This document shows, in pieces, positions 11,741-24,800 of a DNA stretch of 64,000 nt. The stretch lies in NCBI GenBank assembly GCA_963575645.1, contig OY754470.1, positions 4,162,501-4,226,500 on the forward strand, written 5' to 3'. The translations under genes were made by a program, and so were the position numbers. The DNA comes from Xanthostigma xanthostigma (lineage: Eukaryota > Arthropoda > Insecta > Raphidioptera > Raphidiidae). A model generated the notes under the pieces. It did not search any database. It was not told the origin of the DNA and saw only the letters and a program-made list of their open reading frames with translations. Within the stretch, counting starts at the first letter, position 1; the number at the start of each line of letters is the position of its first letter.

Positions 11741-12099
11741 GCATTTTATCCCGTTCTTTTTGAGTAGATACATTTAAAAAAGGGTGTTTTAACAAACGTA
11801 ACGTTTATTTAAGGAAAAAAGAAATGCCTCGCGGCAATTGTATGTATCGTGCGAAGTCAAGAGTCGAATGACTGATTGATTGAACATACACCCCGCGAGC
11901 TGTGCGACGGTTGAAGCTATTAATTGTTTATAAAACATGCCCAGCAGGTAGAGGGTGTCACTCATGTTTTCTTTTCATCAAACTTTTTACTCTTCAAATC
12001 ATCATCACTTCAGAAAATTATCGTGGGTCTCGATAGACCCGTAGGCTTAAAAACACTACCAACTGTGCGTTATAAGTCTGTTTTTCTGAGAACTTTTTA

Positions 12100-12343
12100 T
12101 TTTGACGTGATAACGTCTTATAAATTGATGAAATACCAGCTGCACGCGCGAAAAGTGTAACGTTCTGCCTGACTCTGTGCGTGCAAGCGAGAGCGCAGTA
12201 TAAGCGATAGAGAGTCGGTAAAAATATAGTTTGACAGCTACTAAAATTTAGGTTATGTATTATTAAATATGATATTCGAGCGGAATACGTTATCACGTAG
12301 AACTATCGTCCGTAAACCGACTTTGCAGACAACCAATTTTTTT
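12100..12343 (+). repeat. Interspersed repeat A, copy 1
   Basis: Starts TTTGACGTGATAACGTCTTA and ends CAGACAACCAATTTTTTT. Both ends contain the palindromic word ACGTGATAACGT or its inverse. Other copies: 18720-19380, 41681-42294 and 46654-46828 (minus). Class unknown. Confidence 0.65.
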
Positions 12344-12349
12344 GAATAA

Positions 12350-14000
12350 GCTATAGACAATCATCTTTTGTTCCTGTTGGGGGATGCTATCTTTGCGTTG
12401 TTCCTATTTCAATTACTGCGGTTTCCTTCTATTGCTCCACACAATTGCGTAGTTATTATTGGCAGCATTTAATTCTCTCTCTGTCTCTCGTACTCTTTCT
12501 GATATTTAGCACGTAAGAAGATTTAAGTGTTTAAAATGGAAGATATAAAATGATGAGAAATTTAATAAGAAAAAAGAACGAACAATAATGGAGCGGGTAG
12601 TGTCTATGAGATGCAGTTTAAAAACAAAAAAGACTTCAACGAATTGGCATTACTACTGTTTGTTAAATATATACAGAGTGTTCACTGTTCAGAGTCTTCA
12701 AAATTTAATGTTGTTACTTATTGATTTTTTAGGTTAGTAAATAAAGTTGCGTGAGTGGTATAGTTCGATAAATAAATTCGTCCATAAAAATTACATTGAA
12801 GTTTGGTAATTATATCATAATGAAGTGACGAAACGGTCTCTCCTTCTCGGTTAAATATATTTACGCCTACAGTAAACAATTATTTATTATTTATTTTTTT
12901 AACGACCAGTAAATTTTCAGTAATGCCCTTAATTTTTGTTGTTGTTTAAATACCTTTACGGCCTCGACGCCCAAAGACTTATAGAAATGTCACGGAAGTC
13001 ATGCAATATAATTTCTCTCCTTGGTCAGCTTTCAAGGTCATCGTATTCGAGTCTCTAGTATTTACACATATTTAGACGGTACAGACGACTTATCCATAGT
13101 ATTAAAATGATAAATATTAAAGTGGATATTCATTTTCCGAAATCCATTAAAAATATCGTTAAAGATATGGACTTATTTATGTTACGGTTTATGTAATACA
13201 AGTGAAAATAGTGTCAATTTTATAGCCCGTTAAAAAGACTACCGTAAACCTCGGGCTAGGCTAGAATTCAATGCATATACATTTGCATAATAAAATTGTT
13301 AAACGTTGAACAAAAGAAGAGAATTAAGTTCCTGCGTGTTTTTTGGGTTTGATACTTGTAATTAAGAATATTACCACTGTTTCTTCCCTAGGACGTATAT
13401 TTTCTTTTATAGTTTCATATAAAATTTATCTAAAGTCGGAAATTTTCCCGTCCAGTTATCTAGTCATTGGTGACATGTAGAGCTTCATTCTTGTTGGTTG
13501 CACGTGATGTGTTGTCGTCACGATATATCTACGTAGTAAACTTAGAGATCAGAGAAAAATAACCACTGGACAGACAGTCAGACATCTGTACTGATCCCCC
13601 CCATTTCTGACATAGTTACGGTGAATATATTACGGAAGTTTACTGCGAAAGTGACGCAGAATCCTGTGTCACCTGTATTTTACCTTTTTCGGTCAGCTAT
13701 GAACTTTTTTTGACGCATATGTAGCGGCCATCGTATTGGAATATCTTAATGTTCTTCTTGAGAGTATTATTCATTGTTTTTTTATGTTTTCAGTACGTAT
13801 CAAAATGATGCAGTAAATACCAAATGTTTTATAGCAGCCAAATGTCAGTACAGTTCTATAAGGGTTCAGAATTTTATGGCAAAATGAAAGCTATTTTACC
13901 TATTACAGTTATTCAATGTTTTCTACCTTCTGTCTGTTATTATATTTTACTTATTTATTTACTTTGTGTAATGAATTGATGACCCCTCCTGCGGTTTGTA
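12350..14000. other. No gene or clear element seen
   Basis: AT-rich intronic DNA. I see a CTCTCTCTGTCTCTCG run near 12476 but no supported gene, and no inverted termini that I could pair. Confidence 0.45.
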
Positions 14001-14006
14001 TGTCCG

Positions 14007-15041
14007 AAATACGGGCAATGTCGACAATGCCCGGGGAATGTCGACATTGACTGGTCAATGTCGACAATGCCCAAGCCACATCGGGCAATGTCCGAAATCG
14101 GACAAGGTTAAGAAAAATTGATGTTTTATAAACATGAAACGCTGACTTTTGATTGTATCTTTATCATGATAAGTTATCATTAACGCTTTATGTAATTTTT
14201 ATCACTGATATCAACTATTGAAGAATTTATTTTTCAGCTTTCAAATAGTGTCTTAAATAACTCAAATTTGAACAAAGTATTTTGTAAGCACTTGAATGAA
14301 ACACAATTGAAACTCATTGAAAAACGACCGACTATTACGAGAATTATAAAAAAAATGACAGCGCTAGAACTTACCAACGCCTTATAGAGCCGAATTTTGT
14401 AATAAATGGAAGGTTTTTGTATTTGAGTAATAAGAAGATTATGAGTAGATCAGCTTAAGAGAGCAATAAACATATTTTCATTTATTAAAATAAATAAAAT
14501 ATGTGAAAATAAATTATCCGTATTTTGATTTTTATTTTTATTGTTGGAATAAAAGTGAGTTCTGAAATTTAATGCATTGAGATATATTGTTTATTGCTCA
14601 TATCATGTAAATAATAAATAAATTATACGTGTTTTCAATCATCAATAATTGTAATAGAAAGTTGAAAAATATATTCTTCAATAGTTGATATCAGTGATAA
14701 AAATTCCATAAAGCGTTAATGATAACATATATTAGATATCGTGTCCATCGAGATAATTATAAATAAAAAATCGCAGGATTGTGGACAAATATTAGATTTA
14801 TTAATTGTACGACGTTTCGTCTATAAATTTAGACTTTTTCAAGTACAAGTTGAAAATTATTAAAACAATAATTATGAAAATAAACATTAATTACTAACCA
14901 TAGCAATTAACAAAAGTTAAGGTACAATCAAATGTCAGCGTTTCATGTTTATAAAAAATCTATTTTTTGAGCCTTGTCCGATTTCGGACATTGCCCGATG
15001 TGGCTTGGACATTGTCGACATTGCCCGTATTCTGGACATTG
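14007..15041. mobile_element. Long-TIR element with TGTCGACA repeats
   Basis: Left end ATGTCCGAAATACGGGCAAT and right end CCCGTATTCTGGACAT form long inverted repeats (about 14007-14260 and 14670-15041). They contain GGGCAATGTCGACAATGCCC-type palindromes and CCGATTTCGGAC. The left arm has an extra duplicated TGTCGACA block. A half-copy of the 63022 foldback family (about 14736-14900) is inserted in the right part. No transposase frame. Confidence 0.65.
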
Positions 15042-15479
15042 ATCGTAACATATATAAAGGTTAATAAATTTTTTATTATTATTATAACTGTTTGTAGCGA
15101 TTGAGGAAAAAAACGCCAGTCAAAGTTGTCGGTCGTGGGGTAAATTAGAATCACATCCATTAAAACATAACTTTTCTATGATGAAAGTTGTGATCAGATA
15201 ATGCGTTTTTCCGCTGCAGTGTGTCTTTTTTCCTCAACTAAGAAAGAAAAATCATTGTTTTTGTCGCGCTCTGCCTTCTTCATTTGACGTCACATTGGAA
15301 TTGGCCAAGCGTGCAAATGATATAGAAATGAATTTAACGTTATTATCCCAACACAAATTTATTTTATCGTCTATTACCAAAGCATTCCCTAGTTTTCACT
15401 TAAATTAACAAACTTTCTCTTCTATTCGAACAGTGAAAATGGAACACGGTATAGAAAAAAAGAGATAGGTATTGAACTA

Positions 15480-15860
15480 CTTATTTTTTCCGATTAATTG
15501 GACGTACCGCTTAATTAGCGGTATGTGCTCTATTATCGCTTTGTGCGTCAGAGCTGACTCGTTCATACAAGAAGTTAATTTCACACGAAATCCATTCAAA
15601 CTGTAGCTTTTTGAAAAGAGGAGATCCTGTTCTATAAAACAGAACCGTTTTTAAATCGATTCGAGTTCATAATTACTTCTAAAATTGTAATTGAAACAGC
15701 AGTTGTCGGTTGGTCGGTACGTATGTACGGATGTACGTATGTACGGATGTACGTATGTACGGATGTATGGATTTACGTATGTACGGATGTATGGATGTAC
15801 GTATGTACGTGCACGGCGGCCTTTAGTTCGAAACACAATAGAACGGTCAGCATTGTTTTC
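15480..15860 (+). repeat. Interspersed repeat L with minisatellite
   Basis: Inverted relative of 26545-26830: shared phrases are AGCGGTATGTGCTCTATTAT, TTCTATAAAACAGAA and CAGCAGTTGTCGGTTGGTC. In this copy a GTAC-rich minisatellite has expanded where the other copy has only ATACGTACGTCC. Confidence 0.6.
15717..15811. repeat. GTAC-rich minisatellite
   Basis: About 95 bp of GTACGTAT and GTACGGAT units in tandem. The register also produces repetitive reading frames on both strands, which are artefacts. Confidence 0.9.
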
Positions 15861-16333
15861 AGAATTTGTGACAAAAAATCTGATACGGGTCAGTATTGTT
15901 AGAAATTAACCTCAAACTTTGAGATTAAACAATTGCCGTTATCGTGACAAAATACAATATGTGCAAGCGAAACAGTATTGTTGTGGCTGAAGCAAATGTA
16001 ATTAGGCCGCCACTAAAGCAGCGGTCAACGATTTAATGTGTTAATCGTTTTACTTTAATTGTTTATATAATGCGATGCTATAATGGTAAAGTTTTAGGGT
16101 CGTATTAAGAGGATAAAGTCGTGAAACTTTACTGTTACTGCTGTTTTCGTTTGAATTTTGTAAGATACGAGTTAATGTACCCGGCGTTGTACGGAAAACA
16201 AAAAAAAATGTCTGTTATGTCGTAGTCATAAAAGTAAAACCGATAAATTATATGTTATTGTAAAATTTCGGCAGAATTTGTAGGTTAGTTCGTCGCAAAA
16301 TTGGTATCCACGAACGGCGCTTTTATTTTAACG

Positions 16334-16693
16334 CAATAATATATAGCCTGTGTCCATCCTGAAGGTTCATTCTAAACCAGTGGTGAAAGAATTTTTTAAA
16401 TAGGTGCAGTGGTTCCGGAGATATACACACAAACACAACATTCACACTCTTTCTTTATGATATTAGCATTTTGTAGCGACATCTGTACTCAAAGCTATTC
16501 AGAAGGAAATGAAAGGAAACTGTTTCAGTATCACGTAGCGACATCTGTTAGAATTTGATCAAAGATATTATTTCAGAAGCAAGTCTGGAATAATTTGCTC
16601 AAAATTATTAGTCCAGACGCCGGGCCGCAAACGAAACACATTTTGCAGAATTATATCTATCGCACCCGGGTGAAATCGAGACGGACCGCTAGT
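16334..16693 (-). repeat. Interspersed repeat B, minus copy
   Basis: The minus strand begins ACTAGCGGTCCGTC, then CACCCGGGTGCGATAGATAT, then several units of about 55 bp around CTTTGAGCAAATTC and AGATGTCGCTAC. The right part (CCGGAACCACTGCACC) is the family's 3' segment. Confidence 0.6.
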
Positions 16694-16699
16694 AGATAC

Positions 16700-17740
16700 A
16701 TATTTTTGTAAATATCTAGGTATACTGCGTTTTTTTAAAATATTTTTTAGCTTTAAAATTGTGTTTTTCTCGTACTTGGTGTTTATAAACAAAAATGTCA
16801 AAATAGAGTAATGTTAGAGTGATATTATTTATTTTTTATTTAACTTTTTATTTCTTATTTTTGATGTGTAGGTACGCATAAATTCAGGGTAGCCGTTTTG
16901 TCTAACACTTTATAAGTACAATGATTTGCGACTCATCTCAATATTATTTTTCGCGATAAAAACAATCGAGAATTCTGAAATAATAAATTTTAAATGAAAA
17001 TAAATTCTCACTTTATTTAAAATGGGTTTTTTATTTGCTACGAATAAGAGGTGATATATTAGCAAAGGAATAATGTATTTGCAAGTGAAAAGAAATCCTT
17101 GTGTAATTGAAAACGGTAGAAGTGATGCTTCTTTTTCCAAATTAATAAAAAAATCAAGTCACGGAACTTTGTGTGCAAAGACACGTACCATTGAGTGTAG
17201 CAACGTTAACGCGTATAGCTTCGTTTGTTTCTTCCCGGGCTTTCTTTGTATCCCACAAATATATAAAAAACCTTTTCATTAAGATTCTTGAGTAGGTACT
17301 GTTTTTGAAACGTTAATCAATTTTTTTTCGAGTTTATTTTTTTGTCCACAAAATATTTTTTATGAGACTGATTTCATCAACTTTATAAACTCCTATTTTT
17401 ATTCCATGAATTGTTCGTCGAAATATAAATTATTGTCCGAGTTTTTGATCGAAATTTATTTTTAAGTTGTATCGCGAAGATGTTACAACTCATTTATTGC
17501 ATGAAACTTTTATTGCAAAACATACGACAATCTATGTCAAAGAAACTAGCATGAAAAATGTCTTTTGTTTTAACCTAGTTTTCTAGAATGCTTAGTTTCT
17601 ATTAAATTTTTTCCTAAGCTTTTTTCCACGTGATATTTTTTAGTTTGAAGTTTTCAATTCGTGTTTTATTTTTTAGTGACAAAAGTTAAAAAAATAAAGA
17701 AAATCAAGTGATATTGGAATCTATCAAGAGTTGCCGTGTT
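16700..17740. other. No gene or clear element seen
   Basis: AT-rich intronic sequence with only short spurious frames. Confidence 0.45.
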
Positions 17741-17776
17741 CACACACACACACACAGAGAGAGAGAGAGACACGCA
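17741..17776. repeat. (CA)n(GA)n microsatellite
   Basis: A CACACA run passes directly into GAGAGA, then ACACGCAC. Confidence 0.9.
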
Positions 17777-17830
17777 CATTTCTGTGGATAGTCATCATTT
17801 TATGTTGATTATATTATCAACTTATGTATA

Positions 17831-18440
17831 ACTAGCGGTCCCGCCCGGTTTCACCCGGGTGCAAAAAAACGAATGGGGAAGGAAGGGACATCTTTTAATA
17901 TAATAAATATTTAATTGAAAACACTGTAGGAAAATTATTTTTATATATACTTAGGTGCCTATATAGTTGTAACAGTTTTCAAATGAGCTATTAATTAGAT
18001 TTATGTAATTTTAATTAGTCGTAATAAAATTTTAAAAAATTGAAATGTAAACCTTAGAAGAAAGCAATGTAGAAAATAAAAAAAAAATAAAAATATATTC
18101 GCCGACGTGGGACTTGAACCCTAGACCCTGGCATTAAGAGTCTTACACTCTACCGACTGAGCTATCCGGGCTTGTACTCTTGAACGCTAATATTGCAGTA
18201 TTTAGTTAAGGCATTTCACCTGATAATATTTGTCGGACGGACTAATTTTGAGACACATCTTGCAACATTTTTCATTTATGTTCCGCTCCAATTAGTCGTA
18301 GCGTAATATTATATAGCCTATAGCCTTCCTCGATAAATGGGCTATCCAACAAAAAAAAAATTTCAATTCGAACCAATAGTTTCTGAGATTAGCGCGTTCA
18401 AACAAACAAACAAACTCTTCAGCTTTATATATTAGTATAG
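17831..18440 (+). repeat. Interspersed repeat B, long variant
   Basis: Starts ACTAGCGGTCCCGCCCGG and ends near TTTCTGAGATTAGCGCG plus an AAAC run, the family's two ends. The middle differs from other copies and includes a decayed tRNA-Lys-like unit (18100-18171). Confidence 0.5.
18100..18171 (-). pseudogene. tRNA-Lys(CUU)-like relic
   Basis: The minus strand reads GCCCGGATAGCTCAGTCGGT, a good D-arm, with anticodon loop CTCTTAA (CUU) and T-loop TTCAAGT. The anticodon stem (TAAGA/TGCCA), T stem and acceptor stem (GCCCGGA against GTCGGCG) each contain mismatches, so it should not fold as a working tRNA. It is a tRNA pseudogene or a SINE head. Confidence 0.75.
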
Positions 18441-18719
18441 ATTATATTAAATAGTCTTGTAAGTTAATTAGTTTTCTCTGTGAATAGTTTAGTTACAATT
18501 TTCAAACGACGCGGCGCGGCGGTATTATTCAAATATCTGTTACTAATATTTTGATCTTGTTAAACGCTGTGATTAATAACGAGCTCGCGCATTCAAAACA
18601 ATGATTAATTAAACGAATCGGTAATTTAGACAATACGGGTTCAGGTCAACAATGTCATAATCACCCTCTGGTCTGAGTGTATACAAGGTGGCTTTTTATT
18701 TTAGAACATGAACATTTAC

Positions 18720-19380
18720 TTTTTGACGTGATAACGTCTTATAAATTGATGAAACACCGCCAGCACATACGAAAAAGAGTAACGTTCCGCAAGCGAGAGC
18801 GCGATATAAGCGATAGAGATGCACGATCGGTCCAAGCGTCGGCTTGTGCGCATTTCTCCCTCTTCTCGCGTGACGTCAGAGAGTAGTGTGCGTTCAACAT
18901 TTTTTTCGGCTGTTCCAGCGAAAGCTACATCTGACAGATGGCCTTTGTTTTATAAACCGTGGAAATTAAGACTTAAAATCAAGATATCTAATAAAAATGT
19001 CATAAATTATCGAATTTTTAAAGCAATTTTTCAGATAATACATCGTTATGTGTCAATTGATAGTTTGTACACAAACGCAGCTACATTTTGTATCAAAAAC
19101 AAATCTTGGGAGATATCTTCATTTCATAACAGCAGATAAATTATACGGTTTGTTAACAAATATATAATATATATATGTACATTCTTTTAAATGTCTTTTA
19201 TAATAAATTGCTTAAAAATATGTATTTTGCTTTGGTTGATCAAATTATTAGTCGGTAAAAATATAGTTTGACAGCTACTAAAATTTAGGATATGTATTAT
19301 TAAATATGATATTCGAGCGGAATACGTTATCACGTAAAACTATCGTCCGTAAACCGGCTTTACAGACAACCAATTTTTTT
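18720..19380 (+). repeat. Interspersed repeat A, copy 2 (expanded)
   Basis: Ends match copy 1 (start TTTTGACGTGATAACG, end CAGACAACCAATTTTTTT), but about 400 bp of unrelated AT-rich sequence (about 18830-19250) separates the halves, probably a nested insertion. Confidence 0.6.
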
Positions 19381-19388
19381 TAAGTATT

Positions 19389-19570
19389 AAAGCCGCTAGA
19401 TTCCTGGCTAGATTTGCCTACTAGTTTTCTAGCGCTGGTTGTCTTAATTCCTTTTATGTGCTCGCTTCACACGAGACGTCTTTTCAAGCTTGCTTTGCGG
19501 ATAGATCTGGTGCGCGCGCAGTGACAGTTCAAATATAAACACAGAGCAGAACGTTTCTGTTGTCTGACTC
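19389..19570. mobile_element. Harbinger-type MITE D, truncated copy
   Basis: Matches the interior of the 40601-41040 copy (GCTAGATTTGCC...GTGCGCGCGCAGTGACAG) but lacks the outer terminus on one side and stops where repeat E begins, near 19570. Confidence 0.6.
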
Positions 19571-19574
19571 TGAG

Positions 19575-19665
19575 CTGGTGGGGGTTTCAACGGCTCTAAA
19601 ATGTGCCTTTGCGACGCTGTTTGTGACTAACTTCCGAAATTTTTAGATCCGTGGCGCGTATTATA
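19575..19665. repeat. Element E, right-end fragment
   Basis: CAACGGCTCTAAAATGTGCC through GATCCGTGGCGCGTATTATA matches the right end of the complete element at 46960-47264. Confidence 0.6.
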
Positions 19666-19669
19666 CACT

Positions 19670-21085
19670 GCTGATCGACTAAAATAACGGGCAGTCGGTA
19701 TGAACAACTATGACACTATAGTGTGAGTAGTGCACTAGAAGTCGTGTCACAATAGCCGCTTGCTGTGGTGACACATTGTTGTACAGTTGGTACTATCGCC
19801 ATACAATGGCGGTGGTGTTATGTCTGTCCAACACATGCAATACACATGCCTTGTACTAAGAGTCGCCTCGCTGTTTACACTGTACAAACAATAGTAAATG
19901 TATGATGTTTGTAGGCAGTGACCTATTCGAAACTTAATGGCTCATCATATCCTTTGATCGGATGAGATGGCTTTGCAGTAGGTACAGATGTTCTAAAAGC
20001 GGCCATTGCAGCGCATCATGTTCTTAACACTCCTAGTCGGAGTCTGGAAAAGGATGACGATCGAACGGTGCAAACATATTACATAAGTCTTGCTACCATA
20101 TATTTAATACCCTCTATATTGCTAGCAAAGATCGGGAGAAAGACTTAAACACTACGGTGTATATATGTAACAAGATACAATTTAAAATAACTACTTACGT
20201 CACGTCTCATTTCTCTTTCTTGACCCATCAAAAAATTTGGATCATCAATTATCTATAACCTATTAACCTATTAAAACAATTTCAATAAAGCTAACGAGTC
20301 AGGTAAGGCGATGCTGCAGCATCAAGTCAAAGAAATTATGTTGTTACAATATCACATAAGACATTGTAGTAACAGGATGCCTGGAGCCGATCATCTGGAA
20401 GTTACTCATATCCCTTCATCAACTTGAAAAGACCTGATTGCATTGCCTAAGGGCCCGGACAGGGTTAATCCAGCCCTGCTGATCATGACAAAATTTTGAT
20501 AACTGAATAAATGTTGGTTATTCAGAGTAGAACACGTAAGCTGACTAAAATTTCAACGCCTTCTTTAATGTTGACAAACTAAGTTGCAACACGATATTTT
20601 CTAAAGCTGTTTTATATGAATATCTAAAAGCAAATGAGTTTAGTGTAGTCAGTAACACTCTTTCCCTTTTGTTCCAATTACATATTAACAGATAATTTCA
20701 GCAATAAAATGTGTCTCCCATTTGTAAGCCCTTAAAAACAGTATGTTGCCATGCTGGCGCTTCGTTGTAATAGAATAAACATTACTGTAGCATGTTATGC
20801 TCTGTAGTATGAACTAATTAAAAATTATGACAGGTCGAGAAGTGTGAGAGGGATGTCACAGCGGCGTTGAACGTGGAGGATGTGCCGCCATTAATGCACA
20901 TAACAAAATTGTGTAAATAATAAAAACGTGCCCCATTGGCGCAGTAGATTCAATTTGAAATTTCATATTTTCTTTTTTACTTACGAACGACAATAGCAAA
21001 GGCAGAGATTTTTCACTATAGACTGAGGTTGTACTTATTGAACTTTAAATAATATGTAATTATCCGATGTGTATATTGCTTATTT
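19670..21085. other. No gene seen; possible hAT end near 20450
   Basis: No supported coding region. GGGCCCGGACAGGGTTAATC-CAGCCCTG (about 20450-20480) resembles a hAT-like terminus, but I could not find its partner or a target duplication. Confidence 0.35.
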
Positions 21086-21089
21086 CCAC

Positions 21090-21431
21090 CGAGCTGGGTG
21101 GCGTGTTGGTGAGAGCACTAGACTCGCATTCGGGAGGTACCGGGTTCGAATCCCGGCGAGGGCAGATGTGGCTGGGACTTTTTCCCTCTGCTTCTCGCTG
21201 AGAAACGGTAATTCCTGTACCGGCCATCTTGTTGAGGTTTCCCTCAATAATTCCAGATAAACGAGATGGTTCATAGGCCATGCCCGATTACCTGTCAAAC
21301 TTATGTGCTCAAAATTTGTTCAAAAATTTCTTTATTTGCCTATTGCTAGTAAGTGGAAGTTTAAAAATGTGGAAAATAACGGGAAGTGTGATAGATAGAA
21401 AATAGTAATGGTGCGAATGGCGTCTGTTAGG
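21090..21431 (+). mobile_element. tRNA-derived SINE, copy 2
   Basis: The head carries a perfect pol III B box, GGTTCGAATCC (21143-21153), in a tRNA-like context (GGTGAGAGCACTAGACTCGC). The body (CGGTAATTCCTGTACCGGCC) and 3' part match the minus-strand copy at 9184-9570. Confidence 0.75.
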
Positions 21432-21544
21432 ACATAAAGTCTAGAAACGGACGTTAAACACATTAGTATTATTATTTATTTCCCCTGTTTTTTCCAGACT
21501 TTCCGTGACATTTTCAATTTTCCCGATGTTCCTGGTCGTCAGTT

Positions 21545-21855
21545 TCGGACATATACTTTTATTATATACCGAGCATAGAAATAAAGTCGCAATCGAACCA
21601 TTGGGGTGTGAACATATACTTCTGTCTTTCTTAAAATCTTAAGAGCTCGTTGATTCTGATTGGCTAACGCCATAGATAAAGACATAAAACTTTTGATAAA
21701 AAGAGATATATTCCATGCTAATATATATAATATAAATATTGTCGGAATAACCTAGGAATTACTTCGAAAAAAGAGACGCAGATATGTTTTCGATACGCTT
21801 TGTTGCCTTTGCTTAATGCACATTGAATAAATAGACAATGCCTCATATATTAATT
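21545..21855 (+). repeat. Interspersed repeat H, copy 1
   Basis: Shares AGACGCAGATAT and TCGCAATCGAAC phrases with an inverted copy at 59475-59850 and a partial copy at 55840-55980. No coding frame. Confidence 0.55.
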
Positions 21856-21859
21856 ACTA

Positions 21860-24800
21860 TAATGAATGACTTTTGTGATGATGGTTGTGTTCGTTGATTT
21901 CACTTTTTTTAAATTTTTCGTCAAAATGATCTGGGGCGATACGAATATCGCAAATGCAGTCTAAAAATAGACTGGCCTTCCATTACCTTGATGAAAATCT
22001 TCAAAAAGATTAAAGAAGAATCCAATGAACACACCCAAAGTCATTAGTAACAGGTTATTTCGTACCAGCTATACTTAATTGTTCTTTGTTAATAAATAAC
22101 GACAGTAATTATTGTTCACTTTAATATCTATTAAAAACAATTAACACTCTTATGCGATGTGTGCTTGACGCATTCATGAATGAACGAATGTTTAGTACAA
22201 ATTAAAATTAATTGCATTCAACTGAATAAAACAAAACACAGTAGTCGGGTTTTTGTTAGATCAAAAATAGGACACAGTAATTTATTCTTAATTTATAGGT
22301 CAGTCCTTTATTTCACAATAACTGTAGAATGTTACTTTTTTTTTAACATTCCATTAATTTTTTTAAAATTTTTATTGACGTATTTGAAAATGGCCAAAAA
22401 GTGTAAAACTTGTTAATTAGAAGTTAAAGTAACTTTTTAAGGGTTAGTAGGTACTTCAGAATGAAAAAAAAACCGGAGTGCTTGTCTGTCTGTCTCTCCG
22501 TCCGTCAAGACTCGCTTTTTCTCCGAAATTTATTGATCTATCAATTTGAAATTAATATATCAAATACTTAGTTCTACAATTTCATACTCGTAAAAATTCA
22601 GGTGTCCACCTCAATGCAATAAAAATATACGACCTTTAAAAAATAACGCTTTTTGATATTGTCTCAGTGACTCACCGAATCTTGAAATTTGGTACGAAGT
22701 AAGATTTCATAGTACAAGGAAAGAAAAACATTCGGAGGTCATGAATTTCCAGTTCCAAGTGAATATGACGTCACAAGCTCAATTTTTATAACATAAAATA
22801 CGGGAAGAAAAAACGTTGTGGCACCGATTTGAGTGTGTTAATTCGCGCGCATTGTGATGAATCATGCATCGTTTTCTTCGTTTCATTGAGGGGACGTGCA
22901 CAATATATGTTTCATCACGATGTGTACGAACTGACACGGATAAAATCGATTCAGGAGAAATCCATAACCTCAATAACGTTCAAACTTAAAAATTTAATGG
23001 ATTCCGGTCAAATTTAGACTACTTGGCGATCACTAGTTATTATAAGTACGAAATACTTCAATCAAAAACAGCGCTTTACGTTTTAACTAATTTTAACTCA
23101 ACGGTGAAGTTGAATACAAAAAAAAATATTTATTTATTTTCATAGGTTTTTTGTGAAAGTTGGTATATTTTATATACATCTGTTAGTGTTCTAATGCATA
23201 AAATGTTTTAATGTTTATTTATTATACATTTATGTAAATTAATATACTCTTAATATGCATGCGAGAATGTTCCTTTATGTTGGTGGAATTATTGTTTAAT
23301 AAACAGTATACATAATATGTAAATAAAGTATAAACAAAGCATATTTTTGTTATAGACGAAACAGTTTTTGTAGAATCAAATACATTTTTTTTCTATAAAA
23401 TATTTTAACTTTTTCTGTTAACAATTCGTAATTTTACTGATGTGATCTATCATCGGCTATCATTTTACTAGAACTCATCAAAAGTGATGACGTAATAATT
23501 AAAGTTTACAAATTTTTCTGTGGATTAGAAGATTTTTGAATTAGGCCAGGTTTATATGAGAGGCGTTCAACGCGCGTTAGCCTAACGCGCGTTTACAATT
23601 TCTATACAATTGTATATAACTGTTTATATGATAACGCGCGTTGGTGTGAACGCTCTTCATGTGCGCTAGCCCTTAATCTTTAATCACTTGATCAGATTTG
23701 TTTACAAATATTAGGTGGTCTAGGCCAGCGGCCCGTGAGTAAATTTTATTGAAATCTCCAGTTGATATACATACATTTTTTATGTTTCTTATTGCTAATT
23801 TTGCATAAAAAATAAACGGTTGGAGATGTTCATGTTAAATGTCTTTTCAAATAATTAAATCAAGACATAAAAAAACGAGTGTGCTTTAGACCACAAGACT
23901 GAAGTAAAACTTATTCCTGCCATAATTTGTTATTATTCACTCGAAAATTCACAAAATATGAACTTTAAAATGAATTTACAATTTTATTCACTTTAAACGT
24001 AGAATATTTAATGTATCGAACAAAATATTAATTTATAAAATTGTTCAAGAACGAAATGAAATGACGAAATAATCAAGAAATCACCGTTGCGTAACGCTAT
24101 TCCGTTCGCCTCGCCCGATCACACAATTTTCGTAACGCTCTCGTCACGCATTCACCAGCTTACTCCGAAGTTAAGCGTGGATAAAGAAGTTTTACTTCAA
24201 AAATTATATGGAATCGTAAGAACTATTCTTAAAGAAGACACTGTGACCCTTTATTTAAAAAGTTTGAAGACATCTGGTTTAAGTAGTTGCGATATTAACA
24301 ATTATTCGCAAATTTTAATTGAAAAGGGTCTAAGTTCCCACAATAAAATTATCAACTCTACGGCACTGACAAAAGAATAATATAAGCTCAAAAAAGTGAT
24401 TTAAACTTTTCCAATTATCAAAAAAAATTGACTGAAATTATGTAATCAAGTATTTATGTTAATTAAAAAATATTTTTTCGTGTTTTTACACTAAAATATT
24501 TACTGTATGCTTGCAGTTATTTTTACGATTTCAAAAGAGTGAAATATCTTTTTTGGAATTAAAAAAATGATATTTGTTTGTTTTTAACTAATTAAAATTT
24601 TTGGTAATTTTCCATACAAATTATTATAGTTCATAAAGTGTACGAAATAATATTCAATATACACGTTTTAACACAAAAAAATTAATGTAATCAGAATATT
24701 AAAACCACAGCGCTTCATTTTGGTTTTGTTAATTTTATTGCCTGCTAAATGTGACAAAAGAGTACAGATTGTGGTTGAACGTAGTTGTATTTATTTTGTT

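Noticed and set aside
13978-15041. CRISPR-like spaced repeats around TGTCGACA
   Set aside because: Units are palindromic ends of a transposable element in a eukaryotic genome, not spaced direct repeats.
15651-15909. Repetitive frames on both strands (Arg/Tyr/Thr/Val repeats)
   Set aside because: Translations of the GTAC minisatellite.
18100-18171. Functional tRNA-Lys(CUU)
   Set aside because: Anticodon, T and acceptor stems contain several mismatches; kept only as a relic.
24087-24380. 97-codon plus-strand frame
   Set aside because: No domain, signal or splice context recognised, and it sits in AT-rich DNA; could be a transposon fragment but nothing supports a gene.
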